Shown: in pieces, positions 17,743 to 27,119 of the stretch
How positions within the stretch are numbered: the stretch's first letter is position 1
How the letters are laid out: each line of letters starts with the position of its first letter
Source: Clostridia bacterium
Lineage (GTDB): Bacteria; Bacillota; Clostridia; UBA1381; UBA9506
DNA length: 64,000 nucleotides
Assembly (NCBI GenBank): GCA_017399695.1
Contig: JAFQBK010000013.1
Coordinates: 1-64,000 of the forward strand
Direction: 5' to 3'
Position numbers and translations under genes: made by a program
Notes under the pieces: generated by a model
What the model was told of the DNA's origin: nothing
Seen by the model: only the letters and a program-made list of their open reading frames with translations
The model's database searches: none

Positions 17743-17771
17743 TTGACAAGTCCGATTTTGCAAGTTATAAT
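17743..17771 (+). promoter_or_regulatory. Sigma-A promoter of rpmH-rnpA-yidD-yidC-jag
   Basis: Perfect TTGACA (17743-17748) and TATAAT (17766-17771) with a 17-base spacer, followed by a leader of about 65 bases before rpmH. Confidence 0.9.
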
Positions 17772-17843
17772 GTTTAAGGTATATGATAAACACTAGATTG
17801 GTATGCTTTCGTTTTGTCAAGTTCGCAATAGGAGGTGGAACAT

Positions 17844-17978
17844 TTGCTTAGAACATATCAGCCGAATACTCGCAAAAGAAAAAAAGACCACGGTTTTAGA
17901 AATCGAATGAGTTCTCGTTCCGGCCGCAAGGTATTGGCAAGAAGAAGACTCAAGGGCAGAAAGGTATTGTCCGCATAG
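17844..17978 (+). CDS. rpmH: 50S ribosomal protein L34
   Basis: A 44-residue, strongly basic protein with the L34 pattern: [20 protein letters not shown] near the start and [17 protein letters not shown] at the end. Translation starts at TTG (17844-17846), seven bases after AGGAGGT; no in-frame ATG fits. It heads the conserved rpmH-rnpA-yidD-yidC-jag group. Confidence 0.96.
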   Translation: MLRTYQPNTRKRKKDHGFRNRMSSRSGRKVLARRRLKGRKVLSA

Positions 17979-18058
17979 TTTGATTTATGAAAAGATGGTC
18001 GCTGGGGAATTTCTTCAGCGACTTTATTCATAAATTACGTATTTTGAAAGGAATCGTT

Positions 18059-18406
18059 ATGATAAAGACCATCAGTCTGAATCAAAACACATCTTTTTTA
18101 AGGGTTTATCACAAAGGCAAAAAAACATACCATAAGTATTTCGTTCTTTACTGCCTGCCGAACCGTTTGGGCGTAAACCGTCTGGGGCTCAAGGTAGGAA
18201 AGAAAGTTGCCAAGGCGACGAAGCGGAACCGTATCCGTCGTCTTTTAAAAGAAAGTTATCGTTTGATGGAGCCGGAGCTTTTGTGCGGCTACGATATCGT
18301 AATTGTCGCCCGTACGGAAAGCGTAACGCTTTCGCACTGCTCCGAAGTCTCGGACGCGCTCCGTTTGATGCTTGAGCGCATTGGACTTTACAGCTCACAA
18401 GAATAA
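18059..18406 (+). CDS. rnpA: Ribonuclease P protein component
   Basis: RnpA assists the catalytic RNA in 5' maturation of tRNA. The 115-residue protein has the family's FLRVYHKGKK region and the signature KATKRNRIRRLLKESYR (RNR motif). The ATG at 18059 follows GAAAGGA and matches the family's N-terminus; the longer reading from 17987 adds an unrelated segment. It lies 80 bases after rpmH and 15 before yidD. Confidence 0.95.
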   Translation: MIKTISLNQNTSFLRVYHKGKKTYHKYFVLYCLPNRLGVNRLGLKVGKKVAKATKRNRIRRLLKESYRLMEPELLCGYDIVIVARTESVTLSHCSEVSDALRLMLERIGLYSSQE

Positions 18407-18421
18407 AAAGAGGTCTTGTCA

Positions 18422-18631
18422 ATGAAAAGACTGTTACTTTCTGTTATCCGTGCTTATCAAAAGTACATTTCGCCTCTGAAAAAGCCGTGCTGCAGATTTT
18501 ACCCGACCTGCTCACAGTATGCCTTGGAGGCAATCTCGAAAAAAGGCGCGCTTATCGGCAGTTTTCTGGCGATTAAGCGAATATTAAAATGCCATCCCTT
18601 TTCCAAAGGTGGCTATGACCCTGTTGAATAA
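18422..18631 (+). CDS. yidD: Membrane protein insertion efficiency factor YidD
   Basis: A 69-residue member of the YidD family, which aids YidC-dependent insertion. The conserved segment [16 protein letters not shown] and the end [13 protein letters not shown] are present. An amphipathic N-terminal helix is seen. The ATG at 18422 is preceded by GAGGT at proper spacing; the TTG at 18416 is too close to it. Confidence 0.95.
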   Translation: MKRLLLSVIRAYQKYISPLKKPCCRFYPTCSQYALEAISKKGALIGSFLAIKRILKCHPFSKGGYDPVE

Positions 18632-18654
18632 GTTAGCCGAAGGAGGCAAGCGTT

Positions 18655-19575
18655 TTGGGTAATATTTTTGACATTATCAACGTGCCGCTCGGATTTTTGT
18701 TCCGCGTCATCTTTATGCTGGTGCAAAATTACGGCTGGGCGCTCGTGTTGTTTACGATTGTAACCAAGCTTATTCTTTTGCCGCTTTCCATGAAGCAGCA
18801 AAAATCAATGATTAAAATGCAGGCAATTCAGCCGAAGCTGGCTGAACTTCAAAGAAAATATCAGTACGACAAAGACAAACTGAATCAGGAAACGATGAAG
18901 CTCTATCAGCAGGGCGGCGTCAACCCAATGGGCGGTTGTCTCCCGCTTTTGATTCAGCTCCCGCTTTTGATTGCTCTTTATAATATCATCAGAAGCCCGC
19001 TGACCTATGTGGTACAGCTCGGACAGTATGGTCTGCCGACTGTGCAAGAGGTCTTTGATGCTCTGGTTAACATGGGACATCTCGCTGCTGGCAGTATGAT
19101 TGATGAAATCAATATCGCAAAGCTGATTACGGAGCACCGTGAGGCACTGACCGCAGTTCTTCCGAATCTTTCCGGCGCGATGGATATCAATTTCGGTTTC
19201 TACGGTTTAGACCTTTCCGGAGTACCGTCAGCGGCAGGAAACAGCATTCTGTTAATCATTCCGGTACTTGCAGGCGGAACCACATTCCTCTCCACCTGGC
19301 TTTCGCAGAAAATCAGCGGCAATAAGCCGCAGGAGACATCCCCGGATAATACATCGGCATCTTCAATGAAGATGATGAACTACATTTTCCCGTTTATGAC
19401 CGCATTTTTTGCGTACACCATGTCCGCAGGTCTTGGCGTATACTGGACACTTTCCAATATCATTCAGGTTATCCAGCAGTATGTCCTGACAAACTATTAT
19501 AAGAAAAAAGATGTGGCGGAAGCACCAAAAAAGGAACATTTCAGAGAGCGGGAAAGTAAAAGGAGGAAAAAATGA
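18655..19575 (+). CDS. yidC: Membrane protein insertase YidC/Oxa1/SpoIIIJ
   Basis: An insertase that moves helices of small or multispanning proteins into the membrane. The 306-residue protein shows LVQNYGWALVLFTIVTKLILLPLS at its first conserved span, NPMGGCLPLLIQLP, and three later spans. It ends in a basic tail (RERESKRRKK) for ribosome binding. There is no lipoprotein cysteine near the N-terminus, unlike B. subtilis SpoIIIJ. It starts with TTG eight bases after AGGAGG and overlaps jag by four bases (ATGA). Confidence 0.95.
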   Translation: MGNIFDIINVPLGFLFRVIFMLVQNYGWALVLFTIVTKLILLPLSMKQQKSMIKMQAIQPKLAELQRKYQYDKDKLNQETMKLYQQGGVNPMGGCLPLLIQLPLLIALYNIIRSPLTYVVQLGQYGLPTVQEVFDALVNMGHLAAGSMIDEINIAKLITEHREALTAVLPNLSGAMDINFGFYGLDLSGVPSAAGNSILLIIPVLAGGTTFLSTWLSQKISGNKPQETSPDNTSASSMKMMNYIFPFMTAFFAYTMSAGLGVYWTLSNIIQVIQQYVLTNYYKKKDVAEAPKKEHFRERESKRRKK

Positions 19576-20195
19576 GCAAGAGTATCACAAAATCTGCAAA
19601 AACCGTGCAGGCCGCTGTTGAGCTTGCATTAGAAGAACTAAAGCTTTCTCAGGATAAAGTAAAAATTACGGTGTTGGAAGAAGGCAGCCGCGGTCTGTTC
19701 GGCATCGGCTCAAAAGATGCAATCGTCCGCGTCACACCGGCACTCGATTTGGAATCCCGTGCAAGAGATTTCTTAAGCGAAGTATTCTTCAATATGGGGC
19801 TTAAGGTTGACATCGATATTACGAGCACCGAAAAGCTGATGAATATCGAGCTTTCCGGCGATAGCATGGGTATTATTATTGGCAAGCGCGGCGACACCTT
19901 AGATGCTTTAGAGCATTTGACCAGCCTTTGCGTAAACCGTGGCGACGGCGATTATATCAAGGTCGTTTTGGATACCGAAAACTATCGTGCAAAACGCCAG
20001 GAAACCCTCGTCAAATTGGCAAACAGCCTGGCTCGCGGCGTTGTGAAAAACCGCCGCAAGGTAACACTTGAGCCGATGAGCTCGAACGAGCGCAGAATTA
20101 TCCATTCCACGCTTCAGGCAAATGACAACGTGGAAACCTACAGCATTGGCGAAGAACCGAACCGCCGTTTGGTTATCGCACTGAAAAAGAAATAA
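19572..20195 (+). CDS. jag: RNA-binding protein Jag/KhpB
   Basis: A 207-residue cytosolic RNA-binding protein that in Gram-positives affects cell elongation and, with KhpA, small-RNA-type regulation. Domains in order are Jag-N (KSAKTVQAAVELALEEL, then GSRGLFGIGSKDAIV), KH (GIIIGKRGDTLDALEHL) and R3H (PMSSNERRIIHSTLQ). The start overlaps the yidC stop. In many Firmicutes mnmE, mnmG and rsmG follow; here a terminator and rarA follow instead. Confidence 0.95.
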   Translation: MSKSITKSAKTVQAAVELALEELKLSQDKVKITVLEEGSRGLFGIGSKDAIVRVTPALDLESRARDFLSEVFFNMGLKVDIDITSTEKLMNIELSGDSMGIIIGKRGDTLDALEHLTSLCVNRGDGDYIKVVLDTENYRAKRQETLVKLANSLARGVVKNRRKVTLEPMSSNERRIIHSTLQANDNVETYSIGEEPNRRLVIALKKK

Positions 20196-20204
20196 TCAAA
20201 AATT

Positions 20205-20248
20205 AAAAGACCCGTAACAGCCTGCTGTTTGATACGGGTCTTTTCGGT
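20205..20248 (+). terminator. Terminator after jag
   Basis: A 12-bp stem (AAAAGACCCGTA / TACGGGTCTTTT) encloses a smaller ACAG/CTGT hairpin. It lies nine bases after the jag stop and ends in T-rich sequence. Confidence 0.85.
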
Positions 20249-20281
20249 ATTTATACCAATTTATCAGAAAGGAGCAAAGCG

Positions 20282-21565
20282 ATGTCTTCACCACTGGCAG
20301 ACAGAATCAGACCCCGTGATTTATCGGAAGTTTTCGGACAGACCCACTTAATCGGCGAAGGCAAGGTTTTGCGCCGACTGATTGAGTCGGGAAATATCCC
20401 GAATATGATTTTCTACGGCCCCTCGGGCACGGGAAAAACCACGATTGCAAACATTGCCGCTCAAGTGGCAGGCAAAAAGCTATATAAATTAAACGCCACC
20501 AATGCATCTGTCGCCGATATTAAAGCCATTATCAAAGAGCTGGACGGCGTAGAAACGCAGGGCGGTGTACTCCTTTACTTAGACGAGATTCAGAATTTTA
20601 ATAAAAAACAACAGCAGTCTCTTTTGGAGTTTATGGAGAACGGCTCCATTACCTTGATTGCGAGCACGACGGAGAACCCGTATTTTTATATTTACAACGC
20701 GATTTTAAGCCGCGCGAGCGTGTTTGAATTCTTACCGCTTGCGCCCGAAGATATTGAGAATGCGGCAAAACGCGGCGCGTGCCTCCTTGCCGATGAGCTT
20801 GGAGTCAAGATTTCACTCGAAGACGAGGCGGCAGACTTTATCGCCCAGACCTCTTCCGGCGATGTGCGAAAGGCTCTCAATACCTTAGAGCTCTGTGTGA
20901 TGGCGTCGCCTTTAGATGCGAGCAACACACTGACGGTTACTACAGAACTGATTGAGCAATGCACCAGTAAAAAGGCGTTTCGTCACGACAAAGACGGCGA
21001 CAGCCACTATGACGTCATCAGTGCATTTCAAAAATCTATCCGCGGCAGTGACCCCGATGCTGCGATTCATTACCTCGCGCGTCTGATTACCGGCGGCGAC
21101 CTTTTGATTATCTGCCGCAGGCTGATGGTTATCGCGGCAGAGGATATCGGTCTTGCCTATCCGCAAGCGATTGCCATTACCAAGGCTTGCGTAGACTCTG
21201 CATTGCAGCTGGGACTTCCCGAAGCACGGATCCCGCTTGCCGAAGCGGTACTTTTGCTTGCCACCGCACCGAAGAGCAATTCCGTTGTCTGTGCGATTGA
21301 CGAGGCGCTTTCCGATGTGAACTCAAAAAGTACGGGAGAGGTCCCAAATCACTTAAAGGATGCGCACTACGGCGGAGCAAAAAAAATGGGACGCGGACTG
21401 ACCTATCAGTACCCGCACAATTTCCCGAACAATTATGTAAAACAACAATATCTGCCCGATGCCATCAAGAACAAGAAATACTATGTGCCGGGCAAGAATA
21501 AAAACGAACAGCTTTCCTTAAGCTACTGGGAGCAAATCAAGGGGAAAAAGGAGGATGCGAAATGA
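20282..21565 (+). CDS. rarA: Replication-associated recombination protein A (AAA+ ATPase)
   Basis: RarA/MgsA/Mgs1 acts at stalled replication forks. The 427-residue protein has the clamp-loader-like opening PLADRIRPRDLSEVFGQ, Walker A GPSGTGKTT at 46-54, Walker B YLDEIQNF and sensor 1 ASTTENPYF. It ends in the C-terminal tetramer domain with GAKKMGRGLTYQYPHN. AAAGGAG precedes the ATG. It heads a four-gene plus-strand group whose members overlap or lie close together. Confidence 0.95.
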   Translation: MSSPLADRIRPRDLSEVFGQTHLIGEGKVLRRLIESGNIPNMIFYGPSGTGKTTIANIAAQVAGKKLYKLNATNASVADIKAIIKELDGVETQGGVLLYLDEIQNFNKKQQQSLLEFMENGSITLIASTTENPYFYIYNAILSRASVFEFLPLAPEDIENAAKRGACLLADELGVKISLEDEAADFIAQTSSGDVRKALNTLELCVMASPLDASNTLTVTTELIEQCTSKKAFRHDKDGDSHYDVISAFQKSIRGSDPDAAIHYLARLITGGDLLIICRRLMVIAAEDIGLAYPQAIAITKACVDSALQLGLPEARIPLAEAVLLLATAPKSNSVVCAIDEALSDVNSKSTGEVPNHLKDAHYGGAKKMGRGLTYQYPHNFPNNYVKQQYLPDAIKNKKYYVPGKNKNEQLSLSYWEQIKGKKEDAK

Positions 21566-22317
21566 GCGCATACCAACGCTTTGCAGAGCTCTATGACCGA
21601 CTGACCTTTGATGTTGACTATGAAGCCATTGCCGCGCGCATCGACGGAATCTTCGAGCGTGAGGAAAAAAAGCCGCATCTGGTGTTAGACCTTGCCTGCG
21701 GAACGGGAACTTTGACCCGCCTTCTCGCACAAAAAGGCTATGATATGATAGGCGTTGACGCATCGGATGCGATGCTCCAAAAGGCACAGGAAAAATGCCC
21801 GTCATCCCTTCTGCTTTTACAAAATATGCAGGAGTTTGAGCTTTACGGAACAGTGGATGCTATCGTCTGTATGTTAGACAGCGTAAACTACCTGACCGAA
21901 GACAGCGACTTAGACCATGTGTTTCATCTGGCGAACAACTACTTAAACCCCAACGGTCTGTTTATTTTCGACATCAATTCGGAATACAAATTCCGCAATA
22001 TTTTGGCAAATCATACCTACACCTATGAAACGGATGATATTTTCTATGTGTGGGAAAATGATTTTGATGAGGAAACAAAGCTCTGCGATTTCTACCTCAC
22101 CTTTTTTGAGCAGGCAGAGGACGGACGCTATACGCGCTTTGACGAAATGCATACCGAGCGTATGTACACTTGCGCCGAAATTGAAAAGGCTCTCGAGCGT
22201 CATGGCTTTACTGTTTTGGCAAAATGCGACGGCTATACCAAACGCTTGCCTGAAGAAAAAAGCGAGCGGATTTTATATGTTTGTCGCAACACCAAACCGA
22301 TTCAACAAGGTTTTTAG
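21562..22317 (+). CDS. Class I SAM-dependent methyltransferase
   Basis: A 251-residue Rossmann-fold methyltransferase. Motif I is VLDLACGTGTLTRLL, followed by GVDASDAML at the second strand and IVCMLDSVNYL at motif IV. The opening YQRFAELYDRL is typical of a broad small-molecule methyltransferase group. The substrate is unknown. It overlaps rarA by four bases and is followed by thiI 12 bases on, so it could act on tRNA or simply share the transcript. Confidence 0.85.
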   Translation: MSAYQRFAELYDRLTFDVDYEAIAARIDGIFEREEKKPHLVLDLACGTGTLTRLLAQKGYDMIGVDASDAMLQKAQEKCPSSLLLLQNMQEFELYGTVDAIVCMLDSVNYLTEDSDLDHVFHLANNYLNPNGLFIFDINSEYKFRNILANHTYTYETDDIFYVWENDFDEETKLCDFYLTFFEQAEDGRYTRFDEMHTERMYTCAEIEKALERHGFTVLAKCDGYTKRLPEEKSERILYVCRNTKPIQQGF

Positions 22318-22329
22318 GAGGATTCTTTC

Positions 22330-23493
22330 GTGAAACAAATCATTCTGGTTAAATATGGAGAAATTATATTAAAGGGCTTAAATCGCCCGATATTTGAGGA
22401 TTTTCTGGTAAAAAATATCCGTGCTGCCCTGCGTGGACTCTCGCCTGAGATTACCAAGGCGCAGGCAACGACCTACATTGACCTTGCGTGCGAGGCAGAT
22501 ATCCCGGAGGCCATGGAGCGTCTTTCCAAGGTGTTTGGTATCGTTTCCATCAGCCGCGCCTATGTACTCCCCAAGGAAATCGGCGCAATTTGTGAGGCTA
22601 CGCCCGAATGTCTTTTAGAAGACCTTTCTTTAGCGAAGACCTTTAAGGTGGAGGCAAAACGCTCCGACAAAAAATTCCCGCTTGCTTCGCCCGAAATCTG
22701 CCGTGAGGTCGGCGGTGCAATTTGCGAAAAGTTCCCTCATCTTTCAGTCGATGTGAAAACCCCTGAAAAAACCGTTATGGTCGAGGTCAGAGATACCAAC
22801 ACCTATGTTTACTGCAATAAAATTAAGGGTCCGGGCGGTATGCCGGTCGGCACGAACGCGAAAGCGCTCTTGCTCCTTTCTGGCGGCATCGACAGCCCCG
22901 TGGCAGGCTATATGACAGCAAAACGCGGCGTAGCACTCGAATCTGTGCACTTCTTCTCGCACCCTTATACCAGCGAACGCGCGAAGGAAAAGGTGCTTGC
23001 GCTTGCAAAAATTGTGTCCGCTTATACCGGCGGTATGAAAGTTCATATCGTTCCGTTTACCAATATTCAGCTCGAAATCAGAAAGCATTGTCCGGAAGAA
23101 CAGCTGACGATTATTATGCGCCGCTTTATGATGAAAATTGCCGAGCGTGTTGCAAAGAAAAACGGTGCGATTGCCCTTGTTACCGGTGAGAGCATCGGTC
23201 AGGTGGCAAGCCAGACGGTAGAGGCATTAGGCGTTACCAACGATGCGGTAAGCCTGCCCGTATTTCGTCCGGTCATCGGTATGGATAAGGACGAAATCGT
23301 TGAGCGTTCCCGCATGATTGGTGCGTTTGAAACCTCGATCCTTCCTTATGAAGATTGCTGCACCATCTTTACCCCCAAGCACCCGAATACCAAGCCAAAG
23401 CTTGACAAAATCAAGGCGTCGGAAGAACTGCTCCAAGTGGAAACTTTGATTGAAGAAGCTTTAGCCGGCGTAGAAACTATTGTAATTCCGTAA
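22330..23493 (+). CDS. thiI: tRNA 4-thiouridine synthase ThiI
   Basis: ThiI adenylates U8 of tRNA and transfers sulfur to give s4U. The 387-residue protein has the N-terminal ferredoxin-like domain (VKYGEIILKGLNRP), a THUMP domain and the PP-loop LLLLSGGIDSPVAGY. It ends without the C-terminal rhodanese domain, the form usual in Firmicutes. That form is expected to take sulfur directly from a cysteine desulfurase; a NifS-like protein lies at 54.9-56.0 kb. The start is GTG after AGGAGG. Confidence 0.95.
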   Translation: MKQIILVKYGEIILKGLNRPIFEDFLVKNIRAALRGLSPEITKAQATTYIDLACEADIPEAMERLSKVFGIVSISRAYVLPKEIGAICEATPECLLEDLSLAKTFKVEAKRSDKKFPLASPEICREVGGAICEKFPHLSVDVKTPEKTVMVEVRDTNTYVYCNKIKGPGGMPVGTNAKALLLLSGGIDSPVAGYMTAKRGVALESVHFFSHPYTSERAKEKVLALAKIVSAYTGGMKVHIVPFTNIQLEIRKHCPEEQLTIIMRRFMMKIAERVAKKNGAIALVTGESIGQVASQTVEALGVTNDAVSLPVFRPVIGMDKDEIVERSRMIGAFETSILPYEDCCTIFTPKHPNTKPKLDKIKASEELLQVETLIEEALAGVETIVIP

Positions 23494-23512
23494 AACTGTA
23501 GGAGGAAGACTT

Positions 23513-24010
23513 ATGTCCGAAGCAATCATACAATTTTTTCAGGGGCTCTCCCTTTCTGATGAGCTTTTAGTTACCATCGTTTCAATGATACCGATTGTGG
23601 AGCTGCGCGGCGCCATTCCGCTCGGCTTTGTACTCGGGATGGACCCGTGGGTATTATATGCGTTAACCGTTTTGGGAAACCTTTTACCTGTACCATTTAT
23701 TCTTCTGCTCATCCGCCCCGTCATCCGTTGGTTCTTAAAGACCAGAGCATTCCGGAAGCTGGGACTGTGGATTGAGGCTAAAGCGGAAAAACACAAGGGA
23801 AAGGTTGAAAAGTACGAATTCTGGGGACTGTTCATTTTTGTAGCGATTCCCCTGCCCGGGACCGGTGCCTGGACCGGCGCACTCATCGCGGCGTTTTTGG
23901 ATATGCGGATGAAAAAGGCACTCCCTTCTATCGCGCTCGGCGTTTTGACCGCCGGATTGATTATGACATTTGGAAGCAGCATTGTTGCTTTTATCGTCAG
24001 TTTATTTTAA
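23513..24010 (+). CDS. Small multi-drug export family membrane protein
   Basis: A 165-residue protein with about four membrane spans and the COG2426 hallmarks: PIVELRGAIPLGFVLG near residue 25 and IPLPGTGAWTGALIAAFL near residue 110. The family is annotated as small multi-drug export protein, but resembles SNARE-associated/DedA-like proteins and has no proven substrate. AGGAGGA precedes the ATG. It is the last gene before a strong bidirectional terminator. Confidence 0.85.
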   Translation: MSEAIIQFFQGLSLSDELLVTIVSMIPIVELRGAIPLGFVLGMDPWVLYALTVLGNLLPVPFILLLIRPVIRWFLKTRAFRKLGLWIEAKAEKHKGKVEKYEFWGLFIFVAIPLPGTGAWTGALIAAFLDMRMKKALPSIALGVLTAGLIMTFGSSIVAFIVSLF

Positions 24011-24012
24011 TA

Positions 24013-24058
24013 AAAAACACAGGGTGCAGACAAAATGTCTGCACCCTGTGTTTTTATT
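24013..24058. terminator. Bidirectional terminator between convergent genes
   Basis: A 20-bp perfect inverted repeat (ACACAGGGTGCAGACA core) with a three-base loop, flanked by A5 and T5. It ends the plus-strand rarA group and the minus-strand papain-like gene, whose stop lies at its edge. Confidence 0.92.
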
Positions 24059-27000
24059 ATTCCGCGGCACTACCCAGTGGTTGTACCTTTGCCAAATCCC
24101 ATAACATCACTTTATAGGTTTCACCTGTCTGCGGGGAAAACTGCGAGGAAATATTCATTGTCTGTTTTCCGTTTTGCAGACCTACCGCTATCGGCACGGC
24201 TTTTACGAGCTTTCCGCCCGCATAACGTGCCGCCAACAAAAAGACACCCGTAGGATTTTTTTTCGGTGATATCACCGTCACAGTTCCGTTCTCATATGAG
24301 GTGGAAAAGTCGCTGATATCATAAAGGGTTGCTGAAATCGAAATGTCGTTTGCCCACGGCGCACCGCTAAAAACGTAAACCTGCTCACGCTCACCTTTGG
24401 AAAGAGTGAGGTTCGTTGCTGCAAGACTCTCAAGCCCCTTGTGCTCCGGCGCTGTCAAAAGCGAAAGCGTACCGCTGTAAGTTTCCTCATCACAAAGCAA
24501 CGCCATTCGCATCGTGGTATTAGCCGCATCAAACGTAACCGCCGGATAGGTTGCGGCTTTGGTTTCATCCCGGCCGACCACCGGACCTATAATTTCATAG
24601 GAATCCGTTTGCAGTCTCGCCTCGATGCGACCGTTAAATGAAAGGTCTTCCCCAAGGATTCCATTTTCAAAAATTCTTCCGACGACACCGCCGACTGCGC
24701 GGTCTCCAATGACCAAGCTGTCCGTTACCGATACGTTTTTTATGTTCGGTGCAGGCAAGGTTTCGGCATTTGCAAAATAGAAATCATATTCTCTCATTAC
24801 GCCCACTGCGCCGCCAACCATATCCGTTGCCGTCGTCTGCGGAATGACGCTGACGCCGCTAACAGTGCAATTTTCTACCGCACCGCCCTGATGCAGACAT
24901 CCGACGAGTGATCCGCTCGCTGTGCCTGTATAAATCAAGCTGTCCTTTAAGGTCAGATTTTTAACGGTTCCGATCATTTCTCCAAAGAAGCCCCGGTAAG
25001 TTCCGCCCGCAACCATCATCCCTGAAATGCTGTGACCCTGGCCATCAAAATCGACTGGATAAGGCTCTCCTTTCGAGCCGAGTGGCGTCCAGAGCCTTGT
25101 GCCGTTTGCTGCCGAGTGAATAAAGCCTTCTGCATCCTTTGAAAAGGCCGACGCCGGATTGAGCACGATATCATCCCCGAGTTTTACCGTTTCAATACAC
25201 CCGTTAACCGGACTCATCCAATCTTTTGCGTAGGCATAAAGTTCGCTTGCGGAGGAAATGGTTTTTTCTCGGTCTCGTTTTAATATATTCAAAATTGCAT
25301 TTAAGTTTTTGGTTTGATTATCCACTTCCTGTTGCGATGCGGCATCACTTTCCATAAGCGCATTCGCCGCCGAAAGGTTGGCTTCATAAATTTCCCAAAG
25401 CTCACTTCTGATTTTACTGCCTGAATCATTAGAAAGCCCTGCGCTTTCCTCTGTCTCTGCGCGAAGAATTGCTGCGGAAAGTGCCGTTTTATCGACCGAA
25501 CTGTCTGTATCTTCTGTAAACGCGCGAATCATTACATTCCCAAGCGTTTGTGTCTCGGTCAGGAGCACGTTCGTCGTGTCGTACCACAACGCCCCTGCAC
25601 CCAAATTCTCATATAAATAGCTTTCACCGGCAGAAGATGCGTAGTGAACGCTTTCACCTGCGAAGAATTCACCGCCGTCAAGTTCAAACCAGAAATCGCC
25701 GGCATACCCCTCGATATCCTCCAAGGCGAAGACAACAGAGAACTTCTCCCCTGTGCTTAAGGAAACCGGTGTATCCAGTTCTATCGTCTGATAGCCACGA
25801 TGCTCAAACACGCCTTCCACCGTTGCCGCAAGAGTCCCTGATTCGGGACTGCCCGAAACCCCACGATAGACGGTCGCCGTATAGCTGACCAAGGGTGACA
25901 CCGTAAAGATACCAAGCCGTGTCAGCGTTTCTTCTCCCTTTGCGGTAAATACGTTTGCCGCTTTTACAGGGTTAATATTAACATTTCCTATCATGCCTGT
26001 ATATTGATAATTATTGTCAATTCTCTCCGCATCCATCATTTCAAAGGAGCCGACACTTGTGATGCTGGTATCATAGTAAGAAAGCCAGTAATAACCGCCG
26101 ATCGCATCGTCTTCCCCATAGCTGTCCTTAATCAGCCACGCACCGTTTGTCGGTGGGCGTGTCGTCATACCGGGAAAAACCGAAAAATCAAAAGCATCGT
26201 CCCAGCCAATCAGGGAAACTGCGTGGTTACTGTTTCCTACCGTGTTTTTCGAATACACACCCGCCAGCGTTTCCTCTGTATTCTTATAAATGGTGGACGG
26301 ATGATAATGGAGCGAGCACACGCCGTGTTCCATCACCCAGCGCTTAACCTTTTCAATGTTTGAGTTGTTTGCAGAGGATGTTGGGTTGCGGTAATCCATT
26401 GCCGTATCATAAAAATTTTGGAGTGCATAATACGATACCGTTTTCTGCGCCTCATCTACACCATAGCGCGTAAAAGAAATCGGATTTTCACGCCATAACT
26501 GCACGCCTCTGCCCGAAGACATCGCCGCTGCAGAAATCCAGTCATTGCCGGAATGGGAGCCGGCATAAGCAGAATAGAAATAATCACCGGAAATACCATC
26601 TGCCTCTACCGGATAAAAAGCAGTTTGTCCTAAATGGACCGGAGAAAAAGCAAGCTCATTTTTCCCGCCGATATTGGATAAATCCTCTTCCTTTTCAAGA
26701 TTCTGCTTTAATACCGAACTTTCCGCTGAGGCACTTGCTGCAAACGCCCAGCAAAAATCACTAAAACCCTGATGTTTGACCGAGGTTGAAAGCGTTCTCT
26801 CGCTTGCATTCTTCTGTTGTCTTAAATCGTAGGAAGAAGGTAATGTTTCTGCGCTGAAAAACGAGGGCATCTCTAAATTTTCATAGGGCAACGACACCTC
26901 GTTCCCGAGATAATCCTTTGTGATAAGCCGCGACGAACCATCCTCCGACTGATCCAGTTGATAAAATACAGCATCCGAAAGCAATCGCTCAGAAAGAGAA

Positions 27001-27086
27001 ACCTTTCCCTCTGCCGCCACACCGAATACCGCAAAACTGAATAAAAACAAAATAAGGACCAGCATCGACATCAAACGCTTAAGCAT
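24057..27086 (-). CDS. Secreted papain-like (C1) protein with lectin-like and FIVAR/GLUG-type regions
   Basis: A 1009-residue exported protein. Residues 1-25 form a signal peptide (MLKRL, hydrophobic core, VAAEG). A C1 peptidase domain follows with Gln106, Cys112 (SDFCWAFA) and His288 (NSNHAVSLIGWDD). The usual catalytic Asn position is Asp321 (WLIKDSYGED). A lectin-like beta domain follows (about 360-530), then a FIVAR-like helical pair (about 540-620) and a region of GLUG-like repeats (GTYRGFFGEMIGTVKNL, GSLVGCLHQGG). There is no sortase motif or transmembrane tail, so it is probably secreted. The ATG at 27086 follows GGAGGAG. It is monocistronic with its own promoter. Confidence 0.85.
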   Translation of the reverse strand: MLKRLMSMLVLILFLFSFAVFGVAAEGKVSLSERLLSDAVFYQLDQSEDGSSRLITKDYLGNEVSLPYENLEMPSFFSAETLPSSYDLRQQKNASERTLSTSVKHQGFSDFCWAFAASASAESSVLKQNLEKEEDLSNIGGKNELAFSPVHLGQTAFYPVEADGISGDYFYSAYAGSHSGNDWISAAAMSSGRGVQLWRENPISFTRYGVDEAQKTVSYYALQNFYDTAMDYRNPTSSANNSNIEKVKRWVMEHGVCSLHYHPSTIYKNTEETLAGVYSKNTVGNSNHAVSLIGWDDAFDFSVFPGMTTRPPTNGAWLIKDSYGEDDAIGGYYWLSYYDTSITSVGSFEMMDAERIDNNYQYTGMIGNVNINPVKAANVFTAKGEETLTRLGIFTVSPLVSYTATVYRGVSGSPESGTLAATVEGVFEHRGYQTIELDTPVSLSTGEKFSVVFALEDIEGYAGDFWFELDGGEFFAGESVHYASSAGESYLYENLGAGALWYDTTNVLLTETQTLGNVMIRAFTEDTDSSVDKTALSAAILRAETEESAGLSNDSGSKIRSELWEIYEANLSAANALMESDAASQQEVDNQTKNLNAILNILKRDREKTISSASELYAYAKDWMSPVNGCIETVKLGDDIVLNPASAFSKDAEGFIHSAANGTRLWTPLGSKGEPYPVDFDGQGHSISGMMVAGGTYRGFFGEMIGTVKNLTLKDSLIYTGTASGSLVGCLHQGGAVENCTVSGVSVIPQTTATDMVGGAVGVMREYDFYFANAETLPAPNIKNVSVTDSLVIGDRAVGGVVGRIFENGILGEDLSFNGRIEARLQTDSYEIIGPVVGRDETKAATYPAVTFDAANTTMRMALLCDEETYSGTLSLLTAPEHKGLESLAATNLTLSKGEREQVYVFSGAPWANDISISATLYDISDFSTSYENGTVTVISPKKNPTGVFLLAARYAGGKLVKAVPIAVGLQNGKQTMNISSQFSPQTGETYKVMLWDLAKVQPLGSAAE

Positions 27087-27119
27087 TTTATTCTCCTCCG
27101 TCATACTTTTTCTTTTTTT

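Noticed and set aside
22330-23493. Missing rhodanese domain in ThiI as a truncation
   Set aside because: Firmicutes ThiI normally lacks it; the protein is full length for that type.
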